A stretch of DNA of 64,000 bases from Kwoniella bestiolae CBS 10118 (Eukaryota > Basidiomycota > Tremellomycetes > Tremellales > Cryptococcaceae), in NCBI RefSeq assembly GCF_000512585.2, contig NC_089242.1:2418001-2482000 (forward strand), given 5' to 3'. This document shows, in pieces, positions 22,301-34,951 of the stretch. Made by a program: the position numbers and the translations under genes. The first letter of the stretch is position 1. Each line of letters begins with the position of its first letter. The notes beneath the pieces are model-generated. The model saw nothing but the letters and a program-made list of their open reading frames with translations. It did no database searches and was not told the DNA's origin.

Positions 22301-24852
22301 CTACATCTCGTCTCGTCGAGGAACGAGCGAGCCACTGCATATACCTCTCTGTCGATGTCGCATGAGAGCATCGCCTCTTGCAAAACCTTTCCCACTATCG
22401 ACCCAACAAGAAGCATCAGCAATCGTTCCGTATTACAATCCGGACGAGGGATAACTCACCAAGGACAAGGGAAAGGTTTCGTCCCGCTATGTATCCTCAT
22501 GTGCCTCCTGAGGTCATGTTGCCTCACGAAAGCAGCATGACAATCATCCGTATTGCAAACGTATGGTTTATCCTCCAAGTGAGTCTGGATGTGAGAGTGG
22601 ATAGCTGATTTCCTCGGAAAATGCCTCTCACATCCTTCGATCAGGCATTTGAACCGTTTTACCGGTTGTCCAGTCACCGATCCATCGAGAGTCAAGAAAG
22701 TGGTGTATAACTTCTCTAGGAATGCTCGAGGTAATCCTGCGGGTCCGTTGCCAGCAGCGTCACCATTCCCACCTCCACTGGCTGATCCGGCGGAGAAGGA
22801 GGTCCGAGGAGGTTGGATGACCAATTGCGGTTGACCAGGTAGCTGAGCCAGTAAAGCGGGGTTGGAGCCGAGCTCGGTGCCGGATAGGGTCCGTTGCATC
22901 ATTGACACAGACGAGAGATCAGGTCCAAATATCAAGGAAGGTTTGGGTGAAGGTTCTCTCGAGGTCAACATCATAGGCTGAGATTGGTGTTCCATCTTCG
23001 GCAGAGGTTCAGGAGGTCCAGCTAGAAGTGCGGGGTTGATGAGCCCTTCTTCGGGTGACGAGGTACTGCCTTTACCCTTCTTGGGTGTCTTGGGCTTAGG
23101 CTTGGGACCAGGTTTCAATCGCTTGCCAATCGGAGGGTACTGTTGCCTCTTTCTTGGGGTCTCTGGACTGATAGGTGTAGATTGCGTCCAGCCTTGTTGG
23201 TTGTCACTCATGGGTTCACTTGGGCCAGCTACTGCGAGTGGACCGAAGAGTCCTCCTTGTGATAGCGAGTGAGCCATCGGGACGGGAGGCGGGGGAGGGA
23301 CATTAGCCATGGTGTGGACGAAGGGTGCTGACACCGACCGAGGTGCTGAGGGGAAAACGGGTATCTCGTTCGAACGCATTTGGTAGTTGAGGAATGAGGT
23401 GGAAGCGTGTCGCTGGGGACCAGGAGGGTGATGAGGATGATGTTGAGACATACTTAGTCCATGACCTGGAGCGGGGGGTGGGCCAGATTGAAAGTTGAAG
23501 ATTTGAGGTTGGGCGGAATAAGTTTGTGCAGACCACGCTTGGATATCCATAGGTTGAGTAATGGTGGGAAGACCAGGTTGGTAGTTCATGGTCATGCCTG
23601 GTACAGGCGGGTATTCCATCTGTTGGAATTGAGGTTGAGGAGGGAGGATAGGCTGGGTAGGTAATTGAGATGAAGAAGGCGCACTGAAAGTCATTCCTTC
23701 TTGAGCCATCATGGGGGTCTCCACGATGGTCGTCAAAGTGTTCTGTCGGTATCCTTGGTTGCTCGGGAAAGAGGCGATGGACATCATTGATGTGGAAGGT
23801 GGCATGACGGATGTCACTTGCGACATCAAAGTCATATCACCCTGAACCTCGTTCGGTCCAAACGCCCCTTGATCCTGTTCTGGCGAGGTGTAGAACAGAC
23901 CAGCAGGCTGTTGAGGAGTACAGATGGGAGAACCGCCACCGGGAAGCGTGGGACTAGGCAGCTGAGAACGCGATGGCATGAGCTCTGGTAAGCTGGTGGA
24001 AGCAGGTACAGGAGGGTAGACTTCGGGGAAAGATTGCAAGGTAGGTGACATGATTTCAAAGGAAGTGGACGCTGTCATGGCTGAAGACGCGGAGACGTTT
24101 CTGTCTTGTTGATACAGCTGAGAAGGACCAAGGTGGATGGAGGATGAGGAGACAGCTCGTGATAGGGGAACGCTGGTGGTGAGGGATGTCGAAGGTTCGC
24201 CTGTCCTTCTGCGTGAAGCTGATGGGGATAATGGCATTGTATTGGCATCATATGTTGCTTGCCTTATCCTCTTCGTTGGTCGATGTGCACCAGAAGGGGT
24301 ACCTAAACCAGATAAGACCCTTGACTTCTTGGCACTTCGAGGGACAGTAGGGGACTGAACGGGAGTGGGGTCGGGCATAGCGACCATAAGCGGGGTTGAC
24401 ACATCCTCCGACTGAGGTATTTTGGAGGGTGAACCGAACTGGATCCCATCTTCGAAAGCACTGAGATCGATATCCTCTGCGTTGAGCCCGTTGAAGTCCA
24501 TCCCATTCCAATTCGCGTTGGCTATCCTCACAGGAGTCGGAGCGACAGATACAGGTCTGAAACCGAGGGTAGGTGTCCGTGTTCGATGATCGGGGATCAC
24601 AAACGAGCTTCCAGATTGGAGGGAATGTATACCCGATTGAGCATGCATGGAGGTCATTGGTGAGATAAGGAATCCCTCGGTGCGCATTCGCCTGAGTCCA
24701 CGATCATTGGGTGTCTTTCTGATGGTGTTGAAAGGTGAGGTGGGGTCGAAGTGGGGGAAGGCGGATTGGACGGGAGATGAGAGGATCTGAGGTGTTCCTT
24801 GGACGGTGTCGAAGATCTCCCCAAAGGATGGAGGGGCGATGGGAGATGACAT
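22301..24852 (-). CDS. C2H2 zinc-finger transcription factor, Swi5/Ace2-like finger array
   Basis: About 2.4 kb of disordered Pro/Ser/Gln/Met-rich protein (MSSPIAPPSFGEIFDTVQG; SPQLPSPTL-type segments; a basic KRLKPGPKPKPKTPKKGKG stretch) ends in three zinc fingers. Finger 1 is CLIEGCERHFPRKSAIHSH, finger 2 CNTDDCHAAFVRQHDLRRH. Finger 3 is unusual, CPCGKGFARGDALMRHRQRG followed by a Cys, that is C2HC. A single intron splits finger 3 between PFPCP and CGKGF; the last exon ends SLVPRRDEM. An upstream in-frame ATG exists at 24921, but it would sit inside a likely 5' UTR intron (25013 to 24875, GTGAGT to ACACAG), so 24852 is preferred. Presumed nuclear regulator; its targets cannot be read from the sequence. 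Confidence 0.87.
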
Positions 24853-26918
24853 GATGGACAAGCTGTATGATAATCTGTGTACATTTTGATCGTGGTAATA
24901 GTATGGGTATGAATCAAGCAATGATCAGTATCGGTATCAGTGCGTGGTTGTGTCAAAGGGATCAGGGTGTTTTGTGTGTGCACGTCGTTACTATTGAAGA
25001 AAGGGTTACTCACCTAAACCAGATAGAACAAACGCACTGACACCGATATCTATCTTCCTCCTAGCAAATGGTTGTATTTGGAAATCAAGCTAGGCAAGAA
25101 GGGCTGGAGAGAGGAGGGTCAATGTAGACCCAGCCTTTCAATATGTATATATCCAGGTGACGATGACTGTTTTCCTCGATGGTCTCGCGTGAAGTGTGAC
25201 TTGTTTGTCTCGTCGATCACGTAGTCAAGTTGAGATTGTCGATTGGTCAAAAGGGGAATATACACAGGAGGAATTTATCGGTGGATGAGTGGCTTCGAGT
25301 CTGGTCCAGTTGGAATGATAGAAGGAGAGAGAGGAAAGATAGTGACCTCCCAATTAGAGGTGAAACAGGAGGATGATCTGGAGTGGACGAGATTACAATT
25401 CTTCAGGAGTTCGAGTATGACGAGGTGAAACAGTGGAGCGAAGTCCTTTTGAGAACTAGGTGAGGGTGAGATCGGTGTTGTCTGAGTAAAGAGCGTGGTT
25501 GTATAAATGAACGTGAGGGGTTGTGTAGTTTTATGAATGAATGACTGAATGATTAGGCATCTGGTTTGTTTATGTCGAAAATCGAGTTTTGACGATTTTA
25601 ACCGATAGTCCTAGCTTTATTTCTGGTAAGATTGTAGTTTCCAAAAGAGTGTGTGTTGTATGTTTCGAGGGTATAGTAGTGGGTCGATGATGGCGTTGAG
25701 ATCAACAGGTAGATATGGATGGTAGCAATGATGGATAAGATGAAGATGAAAGATAGGATGATGGTAACAAGCGATCACGATACCGATGTTACCCATTCGC
25801 CTCTGCGTAATCAAATGTTTTGGCGTGTGTACCTCGCAGTCAAAGTAAAATCATTCACGACTTCACCTGATTAGAAGATCTTACGTACTGGATTGGATTG
25901 AATTCTAGTTGCTCACTTTCATCTCGGAGTAACTACGAGCTCAACTTTACATGCAAAGGGTTGGTCATCCCGAGGGAAGTACACGGTATCATATCCTTAT
26001 GTGCCGATTCTCGAAAGAGGTTCAATAATCAATCTCTTCTCGAGAGAACTCAAATTCTGAATACCCTTTTTATCTATGTATCCCTTTTCAATGCTTGCGG
26101 AAGAGATTCTGACTTGTTTACTTTTTCAAATGTGATCGGATCGGAACCATCGAAGGAGTATGGTAACGTGGGTTGGGTTCAAACGGAAAATGATGATTCC
26201 ATCCGATGGAATGTTTACTCTTTGTCCCTGCCGATCTAAGTTTTCCGAAGCCAGACCAACTCGACATCCCTGAGACACCATAGAGCTTTACGGACAGTCA
26301 GGGAAAGGTGTGCTGAGACGTCATTCTCACTCTTGAGCCAGACAGACAGAGACAAACAATTGCATTGGAGCTAGTCCGCTCCGAAGGCGGTCAAGATGAC
26401 CATCCGACATTGTCTATTGAAAACTGTAACATAGTATCGAGAACAATGTATCGATGTCCATCTGAATGTAAGAAGGGGAGGTCCGCTTGACCACCATACA
26501 GGATGTGTAACGATCAATGAAACAATTCAATGCAGCTTGGAGTGAATGCTGATTGGAATTAGATGTTTCGTTTCATATTTTTCGTGTCTTGTTGGTTTGT
26601 TTACATCTCTGATTCCAGGTGAAAGAACACAACAAGAGCGAAAAAGAAAGCAGGCACGTCGGTTGGGATGGTATGAGTATGACGTATAATATGTGCCACA
26701 GTCACCGGGAATAAGCGGTCAAAGCGTTGTTACATGTATGCTCGCTGAACAATTCTTACGTAAAAGAGGTCCAAGTATCTCAGATTGAGTGAAGTGATGT
26801 TGATATCGACTGATGAATTGGCCCCACCCCCACTCTGTTCCCCGCATTTCTATCTTGATCATCTCATCCCTCCTCGCTCTCCTCGTGTTCATATATACCA
26901 CATAATCAAACACCAGTC
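24853..26918. promoter_or_regulatory. Long (2 kb) divergent upstream region of the C2H2 factor and the gene at 26919
   Basis: The longest gap in the window. Near the C2H2 factor there is a likely 5' UTR intron on the minus strand (24875-25013). A small ORF at 25898-26239 has no recognisable similarity or splice support and was not called. Long leaders and promoters of this kind are common for transcription factor genes in these yeasts; a non-coding transcript is possible but not shown. Confidence 0.45.
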
Positions 26919-27951
26919 ATGTCATCCTCAGCAGATATACCCATAGATCCATCCTTACAACAATTACCATCAGCTACTAGCCCGACATCAAAAACGGGTG
27001 GTACCAAGCGAAAAACCAGAGCAAGTGGACCTTCGACATCTACATCCACCAGTCCAAGGGTGACCCGACGCTCTAATGCTCAGATCGAGACTGCTCCATC
27101 TGGTTTGGAGGGGGGAGAGCCAGCTAGAGGAGAGGAGGAGAACCTGAATGGATATTGGGGTCCTAGTAGTTCTGTGGGTCGTCTTGCTTCTGAATCATGT
27201 ATGACAAGTGACGTAGGCTTATATGACCTGCTCAGAAACGCGCTAGGAGATCGTCACCTACTAAACGGTCGAAACCTTCCGCTGCGCAGCATGAAACGGC
27301 TGGGGGAACCTCTCGATCAGAAGGGGGAACTCGAAGACCGTCGATACCTGGAGTAGAGGATTCTGCGTCTGCCGCTACTCCTGCGAAGAGAAAGGTGAGT
27401 CCTGGGTTGTAGATCAAGATCATAAGCCAGATAATCGTCATCTCACAATATCTCCTCATACTCTGTTGTTTTGATACTTTACGCTGACTGTATCTTCTCT
27501 CGTCCATCAGTCATCCGGTATATTCCCTTACTTCCCCCTCTATCCCGTCGGTCTAACACCCTTCCGCTATCCATGCTTGACCCCCTCCCAGCCCAACCCT
27601 CCCGCCGGGGATCCGAATGACCCAAATTTCAAGCCTTTCAACCCGCACGCGCCTGAAACAACCACCAGTCATCCTGCTCCTCCTCCGTCTCAGCCCATAG
27701 ATCCCCAATTGTCCGGATCATCCGTCCCTCAGCCTCCTCAGCATTCTTCGGTGAACGATCAACCACAAGCGCAAGATCAGATACCTCATCCACATCTTGA
27801 GACGACAGGTAGTCAGAGTCAGGTCAATACGATGATGGACCAGAATACCGCGGCGAGCGCAGATGCAGCATATGAGTCCATTTCGGCGTTATTATCTGCC
27901 TCTCAGGGGGTTTATCCAACGTTGGATTCGATTGATTATGGTCCAACTTAA
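26919..27951 (+). CDS. Unknown Lys/Arg- and Pro-rich protein
   Basis: Three exons (26919-27173, 27236-27394, 27511-27951) give 284 residues in one frame, with consensus introns GTGGGT...CTCAG and GTGAGT...ATCAG. Exon 1 (MSSSADIPIDPSLQQL) is Ser/Thr-rich with basic patches TKRKTRAS and RVTRRSN. Exon 2 has KRARRSSPTKRSK and TPAKRK, good nuclear-signal candidates. Exon 3 begins SSGIFPYFPLYPVGLTPFRY, an aromatic/Pro motif, then low-complexity Pro/Gln/His, and ends with the more ordered SADAAYESISALLSASQGVYP. I do not recognise a family. Likely nuclear and largely disordered. Confidence 0.7.
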
Positions 27952-28314
27952 TGAGAAGAGGAGCGGGTCGGGATGAAAGGGCGCTTGGTCAACGTCCGAA
28001 TGAAACGGAGACCACATCGTGGTATAATACTATTATCTATGAGGAAATTCAGGATTAGAGGGACAGTGTCACATGATGATAGTTGTAGAGGGGTAATATC
28101 AGATGAACAACTTTGTATAGTCAGTGAAGATACTTCAATGAGACATCGTACGACACATGTATGACATAAATCGCAAGTCTCCCTCTCATACTACGTTGAC
28201 CGTTCAAGAGCGATACTTCCGCATGTACTAGACACCTCATGACGTACAAAATCTCAAGTAAAACCCGTACAAGGGGGAAAGAAGGAACTCGGTCATTCCC
28301 AGCAATATATCAGA
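27952..28314. other. Convergent intergenic region
   Basis: 363 bases between the stop codons of the gene at 26919 and MAK5; nothing recognised. Confidence 0.5.
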
Positions 28315-31300
28315 CTACATCTTCCTCTTCTTATTCACCACTCTCCTCTGACCCAATTTCCTCTTCCCCTTGACCTTCTCCACTTCATCATAAGCTTTCT
28401 GCGTACCCGCACCAAGCAATGTTGCGTGGCCTGCAAGACAAACAAACCAGGAACTCACAAGCTGAGAGCCGTTCCTATCACAATTCATCGTAACCTCGAA
28501 GATGTCACTCACCAGTCTCCCTCAACAAATCATCCACAATAATCTTACTCCCACTCGTAGGATACCTCGCGCTTATCCCCCTCGCCAACAATTTCTCACT
28601 CAATAAAACCCTAAGCTCCTCTTTCAAACTCCTCACATCGACCCTCTTCACCCCTTTTTTGGATTTCTGCTTTTTCGTATATGGTAAATCCGGATCATTA
28701 TCCTCATCATCAGAAAGTAGATCAGGATCTATATCTAGATCCATCAATTCCGCAGTTTCGAGTAACCAATTCTTATCGTGCGTGGCCTTGGATTTGGAAT
28801 GTTCCGCCTTTTCGATCTCGCGTGCTACTCTGATTCGTTCTCTGAGGGAAGGGAGGAATCCACTCTCGATTGGTAGTTCGGGTAATTCGTGGGCTAATAT
28901 GGTCAAAGCAAGATATCAGTGCTGAGCTATATTGCCTCACGCCATGTCGTCAATCGGAAGGGAGATGAAGCGGGTATACTCGACGACACTCACTCCTGCC
29001 CAGACTCTTCATCAAAGCCCTCTGAACCCCCTTATCCTCGGGACTACAAAGCTGCAGCGCAAATCCCTCATTCTTGGCTCTCGCCGTTCTACCACTTCGA
29101 TGGATGTACGCATCAGCCGTTCGGGGGAGGTTGAAGTGTATCACATGGTCCACTTGCGGTATATCCAATCCTCTTGCAGCTACGTCGGTAGCTATTAGAA
29201 TCCCATTCTTGGTGGACTTGAACCTGTCTAGGTTCTTTAATCGCTGTTTCTGCTGGAGTTGGGAATGTAAGGGGAATATGGGGAGTTGCAGTAGTGTGAA
29301 TAAGGGGATAAGTCTTCGAATACCGTCTATGGAGCCGACAAAGACAAGCGATCGACCGGGATATCGAAGGAGGAAGTAGTATAGATATAGGTCCTATTAT
29401 AATTCCAATTGATCAGCTGCGCCTACAGTGCACAGATCAATCTGTTGGTCCACCAGTTGATCTGAGAGATACATGCAAGAGTTCACCCACCTTATCAGAG
29501 ACCACACACTCGATCATACTCTCCCTCAGAGTAGACACTACCCCACCCTCAGGACTGAGATCGATAACTTCAGGTTTGGCATCTCTGAAATCCAACTTGT
29601 CCACGAGATCCTCTGCGAACCTTCGGCATCAGCTGTTGGACTCAACGTGCATGGGTTCACTGAACGTACCCAACGTGGAACTCCTCTTTCCCTTCCCCTT
29701 TCCACCGAACTTTTGCCTCCTCTTGAGATTCTGCTGTAGATCTTTGGACAACGTAGCTGAGAAGACGAATGTCTGCATATCATCCCTGGCTTCAGCGTCT
29801 TCGAGCAATGTTGACATTTGGGCGAAGACGGGATCATCATCATCCGGCCCTTGGGTTGCACTGTACCCATCACATCAATCTTAGCTGAAGAACTCCATGC
29901 GAATCAGTGAGACTGGGACTGTGTGTACTCACGCTCCAGTTCGTTGGGTCAATCGAACGATATTTTCCAATTCCGCGAAATGCCCATTCTCAATCATCCT
30001 ATCCGCTTCGTCAATTACCAAGAATCGTAATGTTCTGATTCCACTAGCTAGATCGTCATCCTATACACAAAATCGCATGATCAGCTTCTATATACCGCAC
30101 GAGCACGGAGTCAGCTGATGGGAAATGGACATACCGCTTTGATCAAATCCCACAATCTACCAGGCGTGGCGACCAGGATATCGCACCCTCTATCAAGAAT
30201 TCTCTTCTGCTTATGAGCGGAAAGCCCACCAACAACACTTCCAATACTGATTCGAGGTGGTCCCTTGGGTTTTGATGTCCCTTCATCCTCGTCTTCGACA
30301 GCAGTATTGAGGGTATGTTTGAGTAAAGCGTTTAGATGATCTACCACCTGAAGGGCGAGCTCTCTCGTGGGACATAAGATCAAGCCACTAAGGTTTCTCT
30401 TCTTAGATGAGGGGAGAGGTGTTCGAAGGAGATGAGAGAGGATGGGAAGCGAGTAGGCAAGAGTTTTACCGGATCCCTATGTGTGGTGCATATGTCAACT
30501 TGAAGTGTGCTCCATGGTTTGAGCCGGGGTTTGAGGTTGGCTTACGGTTTCAGCCACTCCGACTACATCTCTTCCCGATATACCTGCCGGTATGGCTCTT
30601 TTCTGAATCTCGGTGGGTTTGACATACCCAGCAGCTAGGAAGGCTTTCTTCAGAGATGTATGTAAGGAGATGTCCTGCCATTCTGGCAATAAGGCATCTG
30701 TACAGTACGATGTAAGCTGATGCTTAGCTCCGAAGGCAAGAAGAGAGAGACGCAAAGCTTACTGTCAAACGAAGGTTCCTCCTCGACTTCTCCGAGCTCA
30801 CCATCGTCATGCTCTTCGTCATCCTCTGCGTTGATATCTTCTTGAGCCAAAGCAGCGAAGTCTGGAAATTCTTCTTCCTCTGCTTCTTGTTCTATTTCCT
30901 CATCCGAATCTGCTTTCTCTGAGCCCTCCTCATTGTCTTCCGGGGGCTCCTGGTCGAGGTCGTCCACAACTTCAGTTACTTCCTCAACAGCCTTCTCTTT
31001 GCCCTTCCCCTTCTTCTTGCTCCCCTCCGTAGCCTACCAACACGAGATCAGCTACTTCGACTACCACAGACATACGAATGAGCAGACTCACAACAAACCT
31101 AGCGACCCTGCTCCCTCCCTCACCTTCATCCCACTCTATATCAACATCATCCAGCTCCTCAAGCATCATCATCCCTCCTCCACCGTCTATACCGGAGAAC
31201 GAGGACGTATTGACTGTCTTCCATTTCAGGTCGTTGGCCGCGATTCGGGCTCGTGGTTTGGGAGGTTGGGTAGAGGAAGTGTTAGATTTCGACTTGAGCT

Positions 31301-31328
31301 TCATCTTGGAACGTTTTATCTGCGCCAT
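28315..31328 (-). CDS. MAK5: DEAD-box ATP-dependent RNA helicase Mak5 / DDX24 homolog
   Basis: Nucleolar helicase needed for 60S ribosomal subunit assembly. The N-terminus [15 protein letters not shown] is basic, then NDLKWKTV and [11 protein letters not shown], as in Mak5-type proteins, then an acidic stretch ([16 protein letters not shown]). Helicase motifs in order: Q motif [15 protein letters not shown]; motif I AETGSGKT (split by an intron after AETG); [24 protein letters not shown] box [16 protein letters not shown]; motif [26 protein letters not shown]; motif [21 protein letters not shown]; motif [12 protein letters not shown]. The linker between SATLS and [15 protein letters not shown] is Lys/Gly-rich. 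C-terminus [14 protein letters not shown] is basic. About nine introns. The WKTV and GHFAE features favour Mak5/DDX24 over Drs1. Confidence 0.92.
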
Positions 31329-31853
31329 CTTGTTACGTGTCTGTATGATTGATCTGACTATGAGGCAATCAAGACAACAACGAGAATGACATGCAAGTTA
31401 TCATGAACTTACTACAACAAATACTCAATACCTGCTGGTCACATCCACCGTACTGGTATTCCAACTTTTTGAACCGGTCATCTCCCAAATCACGTGATAC
31501 AGATGGGTCCACAGATCTTTACGTAAATTACAACCGAACTTTGTTTTTGGAAAAGATATGGATGGATGCAGTACGAAGCAGTACGTATGCATCTCGAACT
31601 ATATTCAGAAGTTATAGTCCGCCGTCCTTGTTCTTCAGGCGGATCCAATCGAGGGGCATGGAGCATGTAATCCCCTGAACTATATTTCGAGATATTCCAG
31701 ACGGACTGGTCAATTGGTCGATACGTAACCAGCAAGGTATATAAACGATGCTTTTGGGCGAAATGCTATGTCTGACTTCTCTCAACTATCTCTTCTGACA
31801 TCAAGTGCACATCCCTTGCCACTCATATTTATCTCGAGCCATACCAACACAAT
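31329..31853. promoter_or_regulatory. Divergent promoter region of MAK5 and the PAQR gene
   Basis: 525 bases between opposite start codons; no distinctive element beyond short AT-rich runs. Confidence 0.45.
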
Positions 31854-33374
31854 ATGACATCCCATAAATATCGACCATCCGCTCTCACACTGAATCTCAA
31901 AATGCCATCCAATCCCTTCCTGCCCTCCTTCCACCGAAGAGCGGCGAAACGTGATTCGTCAGACCTCGCCTCGCCATACGACTCATTCACCTCCTCAGCA
32001 TCTTCTGGCGAATCGTCTCCCGATTATCACACAATTTCGAACCCCCTTCAATGGGATTCGAAAGATATCGAATCGTACCTCCACCATGCGCTTGACGGAG
32101 AGGTCTTTGAGGAGAAACCGCCACTCACCATCACCTACGAAGAGGCGCTGGTGTCCGTCGGATGGCAGATGGATAATCCCCATATCCTCGCTGGGTATCG
32201 ACAAGCCCTTGGGTCCATTAGGGGATGTATATATAGTATATACGGATGTAAGTTGTTCTATTCTGTACCCCCTTGTGATGTTTTCCTTACTGATATCGGA
32301 ATGGTGGGGTGGGTAGATCTGCACAACGAAACTTTCAATATCCTCACTCATCTCATCGGATCAATAATGTTCATGATCATCTTCCTGGCCCATACGATAA
32401 TCCAAGCGCTATCATCGTCAACTCGACTTCTCGATCCCTCTCGAATGGTCTTGATGAAACAGGGTGATGTATTTGCATTAAGCATCTATCTTACGGCATG
32501 TGTGGTCTGCCTGGGGATGAGCGCATCGTTTCATACCCTCAATTGTCATTCTGCGAAGATATCGCGTCGAGCCCATCGGTGCGACTACGTGAGTGCCCCT
32601 GCCCTGTTCTAATGCATTGTAAAGAAGAGACAAAGCCGTTCTGATTGGTCTTCTTTCGTAGGCGGGGATAGTCGTCCTGGGGATGGGCAGTATTTTACCG
32701 GTGATTCACTATGCTTTCCACCATCAAGAGCTCTATCAGATCCTCTACTCTGGTAATTACTTTTCAAATGTCAGTATGATCAGATTACGTGATGGCTGAC
32801 CTGGAGCAATACAATGTGTACTGTAGGAATGATTCTCATCACCGGACTCATATCAGCTTTCGTGAGCCCGCCCACCTCCTTTACATCTACCGTACAGTAC
32901 TGGTGAGCTGGACTGACAATCAGCACAAATTTACAGATCGTCCTTTCAAAGCGATACAGAAAACGTCGACTCCTCCGAACCTGCACATTCCTATTCCTAG
33001 GCTGTTCAACCATCATCCCCATCTTGCACCTCATAATTTCGGAAGGATACGCCCACGCCAAGAGGACTATATCGGTAGATTGGATATTCACCGCTGGGGG
33101 GATCTACATCCTCGGTGCATGTGTATAGTAAGTCTTCTCAGCCCGCTGCTGATATTCGGATATTTACAGCATACTGAGATAGTGACCCAATTGTATTCGC
33201 AGCGCAACCAGATACCCCGAGAAGCTCTATCCAGGCAAATTTGATACTTACTTTTCGTCGCATCAGATCTTTCATTCCCTAGTGGTGGTAGGTTGTATAT
33301 GCCAATATATAGCTTTGAGAAAGATGATAGGGGAGAAAAACGCTGTGATGAGGTTGAATGGGGCGTATGCCTAG
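31854..33374 (+). CDS. PAQR/haemolysin III-family membrane protein (IZH-like)
   Basis: Seven-transmembrane progestin/adiponectin-receptor-type protein; fungal members (IZH) affect zinc and sterol/lipid homeostasis. The hydrophilic N-terminus (MTSHKYRPSALTLN) runs into YEEALVSVGWQMDNPHILAGY. Next comes the family entry motif DLHNETFNILTHLIGS, then hydrophobic IMFMIIFLAHTIIQAL. Motif with metal-site His: MSASFHTLNCHS. Then DYAGIVVLGMGSILPVIHYA, further membrane segments (ILITGLISAF; FLFLGCSTIIPILHLII; WIFTAGGIYILGACVYATRYPE) and the C-terminal His motif FSSHQIFHSLVVVG. Ends NGAYA. Five introns. Which yeast IZH paralog it matches cannot be settled by eye. Confidence 0.9.
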
Positions 33375-33881
33375 ATAGGTCGTTCGGTTGATTGACAACT
33401 TGCTTAAATATATTCTGTAGAGGGAGGAGAGATGATTCGAAGCTATAGAGAGGTAGAAGTCACTTGTTATGATACTCCTTGTTATGCATAAATTACTATT
33501 TTGGACTGTATAAAGCGTGATTTGCAGGTCATCAGAGTAGGACCATAGATCGTAAGTCACAGGTCAGCCCTCAAGAAGGCAATGGGTTGATCACGGTGCC
33601 ACATGGTTTTGATAAGTTTGCCACCAAAAAAAACCACGAAATGTCAAAAACACCTCCTCGCGCAGTGGAGGAACCCAACAAACACTGAGCAGCAGATAGG
33701 TCTTCTCCTTCTTCCTTATATCACTTCACCCCTCTTGTAGTCCTTCTTCTCCAAATCAAGAGAAACAAGTGAGTCGATTTTTCTCCTACCTTATCAGCTG
33801 ATGGCTTCTACACGTTATACATGCTTAGAGAGTTACCTGCTAATTGCATTATCATTCTGTGCTATTAGGTGAACACCCAAG
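33375..33881. promoter_or_regulatory. Intergenic region upstream of the SERF-like gene
   Basis: Tandem spacing of 507 bases. From 33690 to 33760 the sequence is pyrimidine-rich (CTTCTCCTTCTTCC), typical of promoters and leaders here. A GTGAGT at about 33769 could be the donor of a 5' UTR intron ending at ...TATTAG before GTGAACACCCAAG. Confidence 0.4.
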
Positions 33882-34589
33882 ATGACCCGTACGTCCCTCT
33901 CCTCCCTTGCATCACACACGAAAACTCGCATAAATGATATAGAGTGGAACATTAGCTCATGTGAATTTTGGGATGGGGTATTATAGGAGGTGATCAGAGA
34001 GAACGAGATCGAGCCAAGAAGCTCAAAGAGGAGTGCGTATTCCATACTTCATCATGTACACCTTCTTTCCCTGTCCTTCGACTATAACGGTATCGTAAGA
34101 TTCAAGACTGATACTGATGATGGATTGGTGTTACTCAGAGCATCGAAGGGAAAGAAGCTAGCAGGAAGTCCACAAGCAAGGAGAGAAGCGTGAGTGGAGT
34201 CTTTCAAAAGTCTTTCACCAGATCTTCCTCGTTGCAAGAAGTGTTCATAGTCAAGTATTTATACTAATGCCTGTGATCTGTACTAGCGATGCAAAAGCAG
34301 TCGCCGAGAAGTGAGCTGCCCTCAGCCCATCACAACTATTAGTTCATCAGGATATATTACGATTGACTAACCATCTCTATTCGTGTTTCATAGACAAGCC
34401 GTAAGTCATACCCAACCCCTGTCCACCCCTATCTATCACCTTTACCCCTCGCCTCGCTGATACACCACACCCACACACAAATAGGCAAAAGCAAAAGCCC
34501 GAGCAGAAGCCGAGGCTCGAGGCGAAGTAGCCTCGTTCGATAAGAAGGCGGAACAGAGGAAAGCGAACGCCCAGCAGCAGAAGAAATAG
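33882..34589 (+). CDS. Small SERF/4F5-like Lys/Ala/Arg-rich protein
   Basis: Six coding exons encode only about 79 residues. Exon 1 is MTR, split within the Arg codon; exon 2 gives GDQRERDRAKKLKEE; exon 3 ASKGKKLAGSPQARRE; exon 4 (34287-34310) DAKAVAEK; exon 5 is a 7-nt exon (34394-34400) giving QA with flanking bases; exon 6 gives KAKARAEAEARGEVASFDKK and a Gln/Lys tail. The opening MTRGDQRERDRAKK is the small EDRK-rich factor signature. SERF proteins are highly charged, disordered and modulate protein aggregation/RNA granules in animals; the fungal role is unclear. All six exons join in a single frame with consensus GT-AG sites. Confidence 0.82.
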
Positions 34590-34951
34590 CGCAGATCTAT
34601 CACATTGCATATATACATCATATCACTTGATCGCTTTGGATTTCATTCACTTGGGATGAATTTGTAAAACTACTACTATATCGTGGTCGTCATTCCGAAC
34701 GGTAGCACTGACAAATGTCCATAACAACACCTGACAATCACTGACTCGAAGATTCCTACCAGGACGTTTTCTGCCGTCACGAGCAATGCAAGAAATCAAT
34801 GACTATGCAATGCATCAAAATCATCATAAATGTACGATACAAGATACTCCATATGAATGATGAAAGAATGTGTATATGAATCATGATAATGAGAATAATG
34901 CTGATTCACGTAGATTGATATACTTCTACCTTCTAATCATCTAACGCATGA
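34590..34951. other. Convergent intergenic region
   Basis: 362 bases of AT-rich 3' flank between the SERF-like gene and eIF2A; nothing recognised. Confidence 0.45.

Noticed and set aside
25898..26239. 113-residue plus-strand open frame in the 2-kb gap
   Set aside because: No similarity, no splice context and no gene-like composition; likely chance.
28315..31328. Assignment of the DEAD-box helicase as Drs1
   Set aside because: The WKTV N-terminal motif, [11 protein letters not shown] and [14 protein letters not shown] fit Mak5/DDX24 better.
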